A stretch of DNA of 64,000 bases from Myoxocephalus aenaeus (Eukaryota; Chordata; Actinopteri; Perciformes; Cottidae): the NCBI GenBank assembly GCA_038501785.1, contig JBAMJR010000154.1, positions 9,845,001 to 9,909,000 on the forward strand, read 5' to 3'. The position numbers and the translations under genes are program-made. Of this stretch, positions 38,701-46,668 are shown one piece after another. The number at the start of each line of letters is the position of its first letter. Position 1 is the first letter of the stretch. Below the pieces are notes generated by a model, which saw only the letters and a program-made list of their open reading frames with translations, searched no databases and was not told the DNA's origin.

Positions 38701-39384
38701 GCAAATCCTGACATCAGATTTACAGATAACTTTTTGGAATATCAGGGAAACCTAAAAATGAGAGATTGGTATTGGTATGTAATTTTAAGCAGTATGATGT
38801 CACAAAAGAAAGTGCAATAATCCAGACATTACATACTGATCTCCCTCATTATCAACTGCACTACTTTCTCAGTCTAGTGTTCTCACCTCCACACTGTCTC
38901 TCTCTCTCTTCCTGCTATAGTTGCTGTTGTGTCACCTGTATGTATGCGTGTGGTACTCTCGGTGGTTTTGGGAGTGGGCCCCTACCTGGTTGGGGTCGCC
39001 GGCCCTGAAGACGTGGCAGGACATCTCGGACTCGGGGTTGTCGGGCTGGCCCCGCGTGAGATAGGCGAAGTAGGAGAGGTCGTTGCTGTTGTGGATGAAG
39101 CGCGAGACGAGCTGCGCCTTGTGCTCGAATATGAACACCGAGGAGCTGCTGCTGTTGGCCGGGACGCAGCGCACGAAGGGCGGGTTGAGCACCAGCTGGA
39201 CCTCCCTCGGCTGCACCGCGGGGCCGAGGTCGCCCCTCTCGCCCCTCCGGCGGATCTCCGCCACCAGCCACGGCAGCATGGGCAGCGTGGTCCGCCTGTC
39301 CAGCGAGGACCAGCCGACGTAGGTGAGGGCGAAGCTGCGGTCCGACTTCGGGGGACTGGTCTCCCTCTCATCCGGGCTCTCCAT
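14991..39384 (-). CDS. tbc1d4: TBC1 domain family member 4 (AS160), Rab GTPase-activating protein, 23 coding exons
   Basis: Coding exons in transcript order: 38986-39384, 33241-33369, 32919-33144, 32034-32278, 30874-30963, 30319-30423, 30101-30233, 29909-30000, 29606-29716, 28635-28757, 27269-27328, 24988-25220, 24410-24562, 22294-22451, 21785-21988, 20185-20346, 19568-19726, 19384-19484, 19148-19291, 17027-17186, 16729-16898, 15780-15956, 14991-15221. The phases join without a break to 3765 nt, about 1254 residues plus TGA (human about 1298). Domain order is two PTB domains, a phospho-linker, a TBC Rab-GAP domain and a C-terminal coiled coil. In mammals Akt phosphorylates the protein, which relieves its GAP activity on Rab8/10/14 and lets GLUT4 vesicles reach the plasma membrane. 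I infer the same role here. The start is the ATG at 39384-39382, followed by MESPDERE. Synteny with commd6, uchl3 and lmo7 argues against tbc1d1. Exon edges were read by eye; 1-3 nt errors are possible. Confidence 0.95.
16729..21988 (-). CDS. tbc1d4: tbc1d4 exons 15-21: calmodulin-binding/pre-TBC segment and catalytic TBC Rab-GAP domain
   Basis: Exons 21785-21988, 20185-20346, 19568-19726, 19384-19484, 19148-19291, 17027-17186 and 16729-16898 cover residues 753-1119. Exon 15 ends in KTAIHQQILLLRMEKENQ, just before the TBC fold. The TBC domain starts at GVPKSRRGEVW (residue 875). Both catalytic fingers are present: the arginine of ILVDLGR (R929, human R973 equivalent) split across exons 17/18, and the glutamine of GYCQG (Q966) at the start of exon 19. 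Then come KFLMYDLG, LSRLLHDYHRDLYNHLEEHEI, YAAPWFLTLFASQFPLNFVSRVF and GTGVIFKVALCLLSSHEG. With both fingers kept, the protein should be an active Rab GAP. Confidence 0.94.
17220..17280. repeat. Compound CA/CG microsatellite, tbc1d4 intron 19
   Basis: CA runs broken by GT and GCGC steps, about 35 bp upstream of exon 20 in gene sense. It reads as a TG-rich tract before the acceptor and may act as its pyrimidine-rich region. Confidence 0.85.
18056..18656. mobile_element. Non-autonomous hAT-type element with perfect 8-bp target duplication
   Basis: The ends are CAGCGGTCCCCAACC (left) and GGTTGTGGACCGCTG (right), inverted repeats with one mismatch in 15. GTCTAGTG occurs directly outside both ends (18048-18055 and 18657-18664). 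An 8-bp duplication and CAG-type ends are hallmarks of hAT transposons. The 601-bp body has no transposase frame. It lies in tbc1d4 intron 19. Confidence 0.85.
19786..20173. mobile_element. hAT-like MITE, right-truncated copy, next to the tbc1d4 exon 16 donor
   Basis: It is collinear with the element at 42371-42819 (ACCAATGGATTTCCGTGACT, TTTATATAGATGCCTGTATG, AGGCCTGGAAATAACCATTT) and then stops. The right end, including GAACCCT, is missing. The last matching base is about 11 nt from the exon 16 edge at 20185, so the element begins almost at the splice donor of tbc1d4 intron 16. Confidence 0.8.
20860..20985. repeat. AT-rich low-complexity tract, tbc1d4 intron 15
   Basis: Imperfect repeats of TATAGTAATAGAATAT-like units, nearly all A, T and some G. 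Confidence 0.8.
22063..22089. repeat. Perfect 11-bp stem hairpin in tbc1d4 intron 14
   Basis: GTGAATCTAAA and TTTAGATTCAC flank GTGAG. Confidence 0.8.
22294..29716 (-). CDS. tbc1d4: tbc1d4 exons 9-14: regulatory phospho-linker with the two main Akt sites
   Basis: Exons 29606-29716, 28635-28757, 27269-27328, 24988-25220, 24410-24562 and 22294-22451 cover residues 474-752. Exon 11 holds RGRLGS (S562), matching human Ser588. Exon 12 holds FRRRAHTFSHPP (T610), matching human Thr642, whose phosphorylation by Akt and 14-3-3 binding block GAP action. Exon 14 holds RKRTLS (S710), near human Ser751, then TPRRVSWRQKIFLRVASPMN, which is highly conserved. Exon 12 also carries a six-glycine run coded by a GGC repeat (25151-25168 on the plus strand). 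Exon 13 (153 bp, phase 2 to phase 2) can be skipped without shifting frame. Exon 12 has a tandem acceptor (25220 or 25223). Exon 14 must use GTCCGG as its donor to keep frame with exon 15. Confidence 0.9.
23190..23226. repeat. 9-bp minisatellite, 4 copies, tbc1d4 intron 13
   Basis: Unit CATGTTACA is repeated four times without change. Confidence 0.9.
23683..23767. repeat. Compound A / AT / AC microsatellite, tbc1d4 intron 13
   Basis: A-run, then TA and TACA units, then AC units, in one block. Confidence 0.9.
26385..26650 (+). repeat. Dispersed repeat family 1, copy B (right part)
   Basis: It starts near ACCCCGCCCTGAAGC and runs through GATTGAGACATAAACTCAT, GAGTCGCCCCCTGCTGG and GGCTTCACTCTTCAGA. 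It lies in tbc1d4 intron 11, antisense to the gene, and directly abuts a family 2 copy. Confidence 0.75.
26651..26905 (+). repeat. Dispersed repeat family 2, copy 1
   Basis: It contains GCCTCCGCCAACCAATCA, AATTGTCATAACTTGCATAT, GATCACAGTGACCTTTGACC and GAATGGGCCGGACGGA. Copies at 27768 and 31455 share the same order of motifs. It is a non-coding interspersed repeat of teleost type in tbc1d4 intron 11. Confidence 0.65.
27768..28541 (+). repeat. Dispersed repeat family 2, copy 2, split by a family 1 insertion
   Basis: The left part, 27768-27969 (TTTCCGCCAACCAGTCCGG, GTCACAGTGACCTTTAAGC), and right part, 28463-28541 (GGACGGACGGAGGGACGG, CGTGAGGAGGCATAAC), join in register if 27970-28462 is removed. 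It lies in tbc1d4 intron 10. Confidence 0.65.
27970..28462 (+). repeat. Dispersed repeat family 1, copy C (near full length, nested)
   Basis: This is the most complete copy, about 490 bp, from CATGGATTTTATGTAAGGAA to CACCCGGACATTGCCG. It sits inside a family 2 copy and is flanked by GAACAGGAC (27961-27969) and GAACGGGAC (28463-28471), a likely 9-bp target duplication with one change. It lies in tbc1d4 intron 10. Confidence 0.75.
29909..33144 (-). CDS. tbc1d4: tbc1d4 exons 3-8: inter-PTB linker with a candidate Akt site, and second PTB domain
   Basis: Exons 3 and 4 (32919-33144 and 32034-32278, residues 177-333) carry the linker. It contains LEDSGFEEPQEFRSRCSS, and RRRHSS at residues 309-314 followed by APNHVQPSD. 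That matches the basophilic kinase site around human Ser318. Exons 5-8 (30874-30963, 30319-30423, 30101-30233, 29909-30000, residues 334-473) make the second PTB domain. They read VGRFEVNLISPDSK, DHFGFICRD, YVCYVFQCASESL and LCEACPMHDLHKLCERIEG, then LTDNEQAEIFERVQ. All junctions have canonical GT-AG signals and fitting phases. Confidence 0.92.
31455..31665 (+). repeat. Dispersed repeat family 2, copy 3
   Basis: It contains AATTGTCATAATTAGCATAT, GGTGATCTTTGACCTCCAG and GAGTGGGACGGACGTCC in the same order as the other two copies. It lies in tbc1d4 intron 4. Confidence 0.6.
32655..32866 (+). repeat. Dispersed repeat family 1, copy D
   Basis: It runs from GACCTGTCAATCACAAGGTA to CATAGACTTCTATACAACCA and lies in tbc1d4 intron 3, ending about 50 bp from the exon 3 donor. 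Same orientation as the other copies. Confidence 0.7.
33241..39384 (-). CDS. tbc1d4: tbc1d4 exons 1-2: N-terminal PTB domain
   Basis: Exon 1 (38986-39384, residues 1-133) holds the start of the first phosphotyrosine-binding domain. Visible landmarks are FALTYVGWSSLDRRTTLPML, VFIFEHKAQ and SYFAYLTRGQPDNPES, all close to the mammalian AS160 N-terminus. It ends DPNQ in phase 0 before GTAGGG. Exon 2 (33241-33369, residues 134-176) starts VPEVISGIRQ and ends FEVLYCGK before GTACAA. The intron between them is 5.6 kb, the largest in the gene, and holds a hAT transposase remnant and a minisatellite. PTB domains in this family bind partner proteins and may bind the cytoplasmic tail of IRAP, a GLUT4-vesicle cargo. 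Confidence 0.93.
34740..35110 (-). pseudogene. hAT-superfamily transposase remnant (ZBED5/GTF2IRD2-like)
   Basis: On the minus strand from 35018 the frame reads KLMSITTDAAPAM, then FPDFLNYHCIIHQQALRA, typical of the catalytic core of hAT transposases of the ZBED5/FAM200/GTF2IRD2 kind. The normally longer segment after PAM is shortened. The plus-strand text TTTGACACCCCTG at about 35098-35110 matches a hAT-type end (CAGGGGTGTCAAA). There is no complete gene; it is a dead fragment in tbc1d4 intron 1. Confidence 0.7.
35198..35260. repeat. 17-bp minisatellite, 3.7 copies, tbc1d4 intron 1
   Basis: Unit GGTAATGCAGAGGCCTT is repeated exactly three times plus a 12-bp partial unit. Confidence 0.95.
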
Positions 39385-41706
39385 GTCGACGTTGACAGCG
39401 ACGCGCGGACTAAAATACTACTTTAAAAACTATTTAAAATGAATAAAAAGTATCCAGGCTTACCATCCCCTGCAGCCGAGGCCGGGCGTAGTTAGTTTGC
39501 AACAGTTTCCATGTCCGCGTCTGAGGGGGGAAAGTTGCACGCAACCGAGCGATCTGCAGCACGCGCACGTGCTCGCCCCGTCTCTCAGCTGCATGTCATC
39601 CAAGGATCACTGCGCTGGTTTTCACGTAAACTCACTGATATGGTCGCGTGTTTTTGTTTTTGTTGTTGCAGTCTGCCTCTCTCTCTCTCTCTCTCTGCTC
39701 CGGTCCTGCGCTGTTTGGCAGCGACCCAAAAGCGCTAAAAACAGCCCCGCACCGTCCCGGCCGAGCTGGCCCCTCTTCCAACGTGGCTCCGGACGGCTCC
39801 TGTGTCAACACAAGTCTCCCAGACAAATCTGGTTTCTTTGACGCTGCTCCTGAGCGCGCGACGGACGGACGGGCACGCGGCGCATTACAGACCCAACCCC
39901 GGGGATCCTATTACACCGACACGCTCAGCCGGCGTGGTCGCTTGTTATTTATTTATTTATTTAGTTTTCTTCTTCTTCTTCAATACATGCTTACATCGCA
40001 TTGCCTCCAGACTGGGATCCTTTCTTCCACACGTAAGGCGGAGCGGCTGTGTGCGCGTTGACGACCCGCCCAACCATCCCATGTGCTGCGGGGAGTGGGC
40101 AGGAGCAGAGCCGCTGCGTGAAACGTGACAAGCGAGAGGCTCCACCTTTCTCCTCCACCAACACGCCTCGTCCACGGCGGCGTGGATTTGGGTTCTCCCC
40201 CCCCCCTCCTCTCCTCATGGCTCTGGTTCTCCGGGCACATACACCTCTTCCACCGCCCGACATCCCCTGGTTTAAGGAGACCAGACTCGGCCTAATACTT
40301 GGCTTCACCGCATGCAAGAGTTCACAACCAAGTGTTTACAAGCAGGCCGCTGATTCAGAGTCTTGGGAAGTTGTAATCGCATCTGAGGCCCTTGGTGCAC
40401 TGGAGGGGTTCCCGTCTAATTCAGAGCACTCCTCCCAACCCCCACATAGTATCTGTGCCATATTTAACCTCATCACTGAGGCAGAAGCCTCAGGAGCTCT
40501 GCACTAAACTCAATCTACTGGTGAGACTTACTGTATATTACCAGCTGGCCCCAGACAACCATTTCATCAAATAGCATGGTTGTAGTTTTGTTCTTTGAGT
40601 TGCTGACATTGTTTTGAATGCAATAGATAGTTAAAGGCTCGCTAAACTTGCTGCAGACTGTCTAGCCTCTCCACCAGGATGCCTTCAGATCCTGGGGGTT
40701 TTACTTTGCTCTGAGCTGTGAAGTTGGGATGAAATGACCACGCACCACTGCAAGGGTTACTTTTAATCATAGTTTATTGCATCATTGTCGGGACGGCATC
40801 AAAGCGAGGACGGAGCAAAGAAACAGGGCGAAGGCCTCCAGAGCCACACAGTGGCCGTTTCAGCATCGCGAGGGAACACACGATAAGAGAAGGTTTTCAT
40901 AGCTTAGTCACAAAGTGTCAAAGGTCACATGGACCATCTCACTGCACCGCGTCTATGAAAGCTGACATTGTTATGCAAAACTAATGCAGTCGGATATGAC
41001 AGTCCTTCCTGATGTTTTTAAACCGTTGATTCATCTTAATGGACTTCTGGAGGCTGTGGTTCGTGGTGCTTGTGTATTGCGTTATACTGACAGGTGTTTC
41101 TATTATTTTGTCCACCCCTGTATAATGCGATGTAGTTCAACAGCACGTCTAGAGCAGGTCTCTTTCCTCCTTATTTTGCTGTGTTCGGAGGCCTATAACG
41201 GCTCAGAGGGTGCGCAGCATGTTCCGGCGGTGAGATGCTGCCGCTTTCCCTCGCCGCTCGCCATCTGATGCCGAGGCACAAGTCCCCTTTTAGCTCTGTC
41301 AGGTAATCAAAGCGGCCGTAGTTCAGCGATGTGGATGAGAACGGGTTGTTGCGTGGCTGCTCCCCCTGCTGTGTGCAGAGTGACTGAGTGTCTGCGGCCC
41401 CAGGTGCACACAGGGCCCCTGGCTTTGCCAAATCAGGAAACGCGGTACCTTCCCTCAGGCTTGTGTTCGAGGTGTGGGAGTGTTGTATTTGTGCCTTGGA
41501 ACAGAAGCGGCGTGAAACAATCAGAACATAACGTTTTGTTTCTGTTCTCACTAACACATCAGGACTGCATGTATCGGACTGCCAGACCTCTAATGAAGTC
41601 AAATGTGATGTTTTTTAGAAGGAATCTCGTGCTCAGGAACACTACCACTGTTGTCCACAGGGGCCCCAAAAATCAAATGATCTTGTAGTAACTTTAAAAG
41701 GTGGGA
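39385..41706. other. Intergenic region between tbc1d4 5' end and commd6 3' end
   Basis: The tbc1d4 side (to about 40200) is GC- and CpG-rich, as expected for a promoter and 5' UTR. A GTAAGC donor-like site on the minus strand lies just before 39463. A CT run is at about 39678-39697. Beyond about 40600 the DNA is ordinary non-coding sequence with one transposon-end remnant. No gene is seen. Confidence 0.5.
41085..41125. mobile_element. Short DNA-transposon end remnant
   Basis: AGGTGTTTCTATTATTTTGT followed by CCACCCCTG resembles a terminal repeat common in vertebrate Tc1/mariner-like elements that encode nothing. Only one end is seen, between commd6 and tbc1d4. Confidence 0.35.
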
Positions 41707-41712
41707 TTTATT
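41707..41712 (-). terminator. commd6: Candidate poly(A) signal of commd6
   Basis: TTTATT on the plus strand reads AATAAA on the minus strand, about 310 nt after the commd6 stop at 42021. No other gene on this strand could use it. Its position suits a short 3' UTR; use is inferred. Confidence 0.45.
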
Positions 41713-42020
41713 GATTATTAGACTGCATTAGTTTTCATGCTCCATGGATAAGTACACAGAAGGAAGTGCACTTAATCTTGGCATTCAAGGTGAATACAAG
41801 GACTTTCAACTATTGGAACAGCTGTTGGTCCTAAAAAAGTAAATAATTTAGACGCGGACGCAATCTCTGGAAAAAACAGAAGTGCAAAGCAGACAACTGA
41901 CGTGCAGTAATTTGTTTCCACATTCTGAGACACACAGACAGACACACACGTGTGTCGGGCTGTTGGTTACATGTAAACTGGGGCGGAATTTCCACAAGCA
42001 TTTAGGTTCGCTTGTACCAA

Positions 42021-44990
42021 TCACACAGTCTCCATAACAGCTGCCATCTCCTTGAACTGCTTGTGAAAGTTCTGCAAGGGACAAAAAGAAAAAAGAAATC
42101 ACAAAAATCCACCCCGTGATAACATTGCAGCAAGAACATTACATTCACATCAACAAACACAGACCTGGAACTGGGGAACGGTCATCTCAAAAGACCTGTG
42201 ACGAATCTGCCCAGAGGGCTCGACGATCTTCAGCATCAGAGACACATACGGGGAGTTGAGCGATCGGCAGGTGTCGGAGCTCACCGCCACGCCGAGCTTC
42301 CACTGCATGTCCACCAACTAGGAAGCAAACAAAGTCTCATCAGCCTCGAATAGAGACGAGCTCTGTGTACAGGGTTCATACACATTTTGACCAATGGATT
42401 TCCATGACATTTCCGTGACTTTAAACCAAATTTCCATGACCAAGCATTTTGTGAAATCTGGGTGTAAAATGAAAAAGTGAGTAAATGTAGTATTTAAACT
42501 AACAATGAGAATCAAAGCATACAGTAAACCTTAAATGACACAAATGAATGAGAAACAATAGTTTGATTAAAAGAATAAACATTTATATAGATGCCTGTAT
42601 GGATGCCTGCTTATATTTTGAGCGTCTTTCTTTTAAAAGCATATTAATTATTTCAAACTCAGCGTAAATGAACGACATGAACACATGAATATAAACACAT
42701 TTACATGACTTTTCCAAAACTTTTGGGATTTTATTTTTTTCAAGGACTTTTCCAGGCCTGGAAATAACCATTTTAAAATTCCATGACTTTTCCAGGTTTT
42801 CCATGACCGTAAGAACCCTGTGTGTACAGGGCATCGCGAAATATTCTAAAAATGAGATTTGGGCATACCTGGCCGATGCTGAGCGCGGCCTGGACCTCCT
42901 GCTGAGCGTGGACGGACGCACCATGTTCACTCCACAGCCCGTGCAACACCTGAAGGGAAGCCTTTGGCCACTTGCCTTCTTCCAACCGCGACACGAGGTC
43001 ATCCCCAGAGAGGCTGCTCTTCCCAGCGGACCTGATGATACAAATGTCACTGTACACTGCAATAAAGCACACCTTTACGCAAAGATTTAGCCCTTTTGCC
43101 AGGCTCATAAGCCCGGGTAAAAGCTGTTTAAAGCTCCGTCACACAATTGGAGCCGATGCTACAGGCATGTTCTTATGAAGGGGAGGTGGAGTCAACATGC
43201 AAATGCAGCAAACATCAATAACGTAAGGAATAAACGTGGACTGACAAATTCACCAGCTATCACAGTTTAACTAGCCACATTCAGAGGTGGGGGGGGAAAA
43301 AGAGAAGAAAAGGACTCCAGATACCTGAATGTTAACAACAGAAATCTGATCATATTCTGCAGAACTTCATGGTCAAGTCTGACTCCAGCTCTCTGAAATC
43401 TCTGTCCAGAAAAAAAGAACAAAACAAGTCATGAAAGAGGAACTTGGGATGCTGGGTTACTAGAAGTTAAAATAATATTCTTTGGAAATATTGACTCACG
43501 TCAGAAATTTCGGCTGAATCAACTCCTCTCGTTTGGCCTTGAAGATAAGTCAGAATGTGCCGACACTGTGGAGATTAGAAGATTAGTTACCAGAACTGCA
43601 GCATAACCTCCATGGCGGCGACGCCACATCCTGTGCGGCGCGTTAGCTGCTAAGAGCCCGACAATGGACACCATTACATTGCATCCAACATCCAATTGTT
43701 AACACAGAGGCCGCTGTGGAAAATCTCATGAGATATGTTGGTTTAAATGTTTTTGTCATATCAGATATTTATTCGGTGGCATGACCAACAACACGATGTG
43801 TTCCTCTTCTCAGCACTTCTATACATCGCTCACTTAAGTGTTATTCAGGGACTATGCTGTATGCCTAGTTCTTATTATCTTCCATTTAATCCACCAGTTT
43901 CCCGCCTGCATGGGAACATGCACAAATAGAGATCAAATATACTCACTGCTTCAGTCAACAGAGCTGGAGAAAGCTGACAGATGTTGTCCACAGCCGTATT
44001 GACCCCTTAAGTACAGAAGGGAAACAAGTCACGGTGTCATTAGAGTCTGTGTTAATCATGTAACCTCTGCAGCATTTTTTTTTTAAAAGGGCACACAAGC
44101 AAATTCAACTGCAAAATCATCTAGCACACGTTTCACCCATGATGCAACTATTCCAAATCTGTCAGTGGGACGTTAACGGTCTTCTTTGACCAAGAAACTC
44201 TCAGTAGAAATCAATGTTTCTTACTCAGAACTGTATTTGGTAAACAGACAAATGTAACGCATATTCAGGACAGGAATGAATATAAAAAGTGAACTTTAAT
44301 TTTAAGCCTCCGACTATGAATTTTGCGAAGGTTGTTAAACAAATTCAAGGTATTGCAATACAAATTTTACATTTAAAAAAATAGACAATACTCTAATATA
44401 ATGTTCGGATGCTTCCGTTATTGCTCAGTTATGTGCAGAATCCGTCCCTATAAACTAAAGGGTCTACTGGTGATCACCCTGATGGACAGACAGCAGAGAG
44501 CTTTTTCTCAAAGTATTTCCATACCACACAGTCTTCTAACTAACCAGCTGGCTGTAAAAAAACAACTGCATTTAAATATCCTGTCCAAGTTTGTCAAGCT
44601 GTGACTCTCAAAATCAAAACAAAGATGGCTGCCCGCCGAATACCTGGATGGGATATCGAGCCTCGACTTGGAAAACGGATTAAAATCTCTCTTCTTTTTT
44701 TTTTACATAATATATATTCTATGTAAGGGGTTAAATAAAGTCAGACCAGCGGCAAGTGTCATAGTTATGCGTGTCATTGGTCACGTTGTACCGGTGAGGG
44801 TAAAGCTGGGTCTAGTTTGGTTCAGCTAACGCTAATGTTACAGAGACTAGCCACCAGTTTGTTTCTTCTCGCTAATAAACCCATGGGGTGGAGACGCTGA
44901 GTCGTCTCTCTAGTCAAACTGCACTTTACTAAAAACACGAAGTGATGATGGAAATGGGAACTCACCATACGAGTCCTCTGCTGCTGGCAT
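42021..44990 (-). CDS. commd6: COMM domain-containing protein 6, full-length form, 7 coding exons
   Basis: Coding exons in transcript order: 44966-44990, 43947-44005, 43500-43565, 43325-43401, 42869-43031, 42165-42317, 42021-42071. They total 594 nt, 197 residues plus TGA, with all phases fitting. The start is ATG at 44990-44988 (MPAAEDSY). Residues 1-130 form the alpha-helical HN part (NICQLSPALLTEA, LDHEVLQNMIRFLLLTF). Residues 131-197 are the COMM domain, starting LVDMQWKLGVAVSSDTCRSL and ending FHKQFKEMAAVMETV, very close to human COMMD6. COMMD proteins form heteromers and work in the CCC complex in endosomal recycling, and COMMD6 has been linked to NF-kB inhibition. The usual human product is only about 85 residues and lacks the HN part, so the fish gene keeps the ancestral full form. 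It is head to head with uchl3. Confidence 0.93.
42371..42819. mobile_element. hAT-like MITE in commd6 intron 5
   Basis: The ends are AGGGTTC and GAACCCT, flanked by CTGTGTAC (42363-42370) and GTGTGTAC (42820-42827), an 8-bp duplication with one change. The inside repeats the motif CCATGACTTTTCC. A closely similar, right-truncated copy lies at 19786-20173 in tbc1d4. It has no coding capacity. Confidence 0.8.
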
Positions 44991-46668
44991 CTTCTCTCTC
45001 TCTCTGTGTCGAGCTTCACGTGTGACCGCCGTGCAGTGTTGCCAATTTAGCGACTTTCTCGCTTGAGTAATAATTATCTTTTAAAAAAAACCGAGAAAAC
45101 AGACAGCGATACTTTTTGTGCAGAGAAAGGTCCTCTCATTCAAGAGAATCGGTCATACTGCTCTTCTTTCTCTTTCTCGGCGTTTCGCAACGATGGTAAA
45201 GGTTGAATACCGCCACCTACAGGACTGGAGGGTCATCGCTACTTTGAGGTTTGGGGTTTCTACACTGACAGCAGCTTTATGTTTCACTGAGGAGACCTGC
45301 TGGCGACCAAGTAGATAGCGAGAGTAATTAGTATAGGAAGAGGGAGAATGGAAAGTAAGACTCAGTAGCAGTCCAGCCATAGCTGCCCTGTCTCAACCTG
45401 CACTAACTATACTCTGTTAACTGTCAACTAGACAAACCGCACTGACTGAATCTCCTGAAATAGAAACTCTCCTCTGGTCTGGAAACCTTATTTGGGATGC
45501 TGAAAGATACATGTGGGGAGCTTTGTATTCCTATTTGTGGTACTGCATATTAATGTTTAGTCTCTGAAATTAATGTGGATCAGACATACTATTGTATCCA
45601 GGCAATATTTGGGTCTTTTTTTAATACATTTTACAAACAGTTGTGGATGAGAAGCCGCTTTAATTTAGTCAATAAGTACAGACTGTGCCTTAAAGGTAAT
45701 ACAAGTTTTATTTTGAAGGGTACTTTGGTAAAACGTCTTCAGAAAAACAAGATGGATAAGCAAAGAGAGAGGAAAACAAGCTTAACAATAAATATATTGT
45801 TTTAAATATGGTTTTAAATGTGACTCAACCACATGACTGTTAATGAACAACCACTGCTGAGGGTTGACGGAACAATAACAAGAGTTATTGGTGAAACATA
45901 GCCACTGTGTGCATGCATGTTGCTGTTCACACACTGAACCGCATAGTTAGTATGCTGACAAATGAAAGTCTCTTTTTTAATAATAAGAATGACAATCCCT
46001 CAGAAATCGACTCACAAAAGCCATATATCAGACTTGAAGTTTCTATGTTGGAGACAGTTAGAATGAAGAATATTCAGGGGATAATCTGAAGGATATGTTT
46101 AGAGCAGCGTAATGGTGGACCAAGATAATGCAGCATAACAGCGCCCCCAAGAGGCGACGGCGAGATGTACAGCTACACACTTTGAATCAAATCGGTACCC
46201 TCATTTGGGAGATTTTTTTAAATATTTTTTTATAGCAAAATTATCAGTAAAAACGATGAGGAACACGGCCATCGTTAATAAAGCGGACGAAATGGTGTTT
46301 GTCAAACAGAACGCGAGTGGGCAACCACAACCACTGGGAAGTGTTTCTGAAGTGGAACGATCCACTGCTGGGCGGTGCGGGGAGCCCAGTCAAAAATCAT
46401 GTTTTTATTGCAGATAAAGAACTATGACACAATTATCCACGGTAAAATAAAATAATATAAGTAGGTTTAAAATATATGTAACTTGTATTTGTGTGGTTTA
46501 AGTGTTGAGTGGGCATTTATTTATGGTTTACGAAGAATCAAGTACCCCGCATATTATATAAATGCCAGGGTGAACTCTCCTGACGCGGAAGTGAATTTGA
46601 GCTGTCAAACAGATTCTGGCAAATCACTTTCAGCTCTCGGCAGACAGGACAGTCGACGTTACTTTAAG
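44991..46668. promoter_or_regulatory. Head-to-head spacer between commd6 and uchl3
   Basis: commd6 starts at 44990 on minus and uchl3 at 46669 on plus, so both promoters must lie in these 1.7 kb. A small CT run follows the commd6 start. The middle is AT-rich and holds repeat-like text (ACCGCCACCTACAGGACTGG near 45210 and CAGCGCCCCCAAGAGG near 46139). No TATA box can be assigned with confidence. Confidence 0.4.

Noticed and set aside
38915..39426. Overlapping open frames of 118-165 codons on both strands at tbc1d4 exon 1
   Set aside because: GC-rich shadow frames; only the frame starting MESPDERE matches the AS160 family and joins exon 2 in phase.
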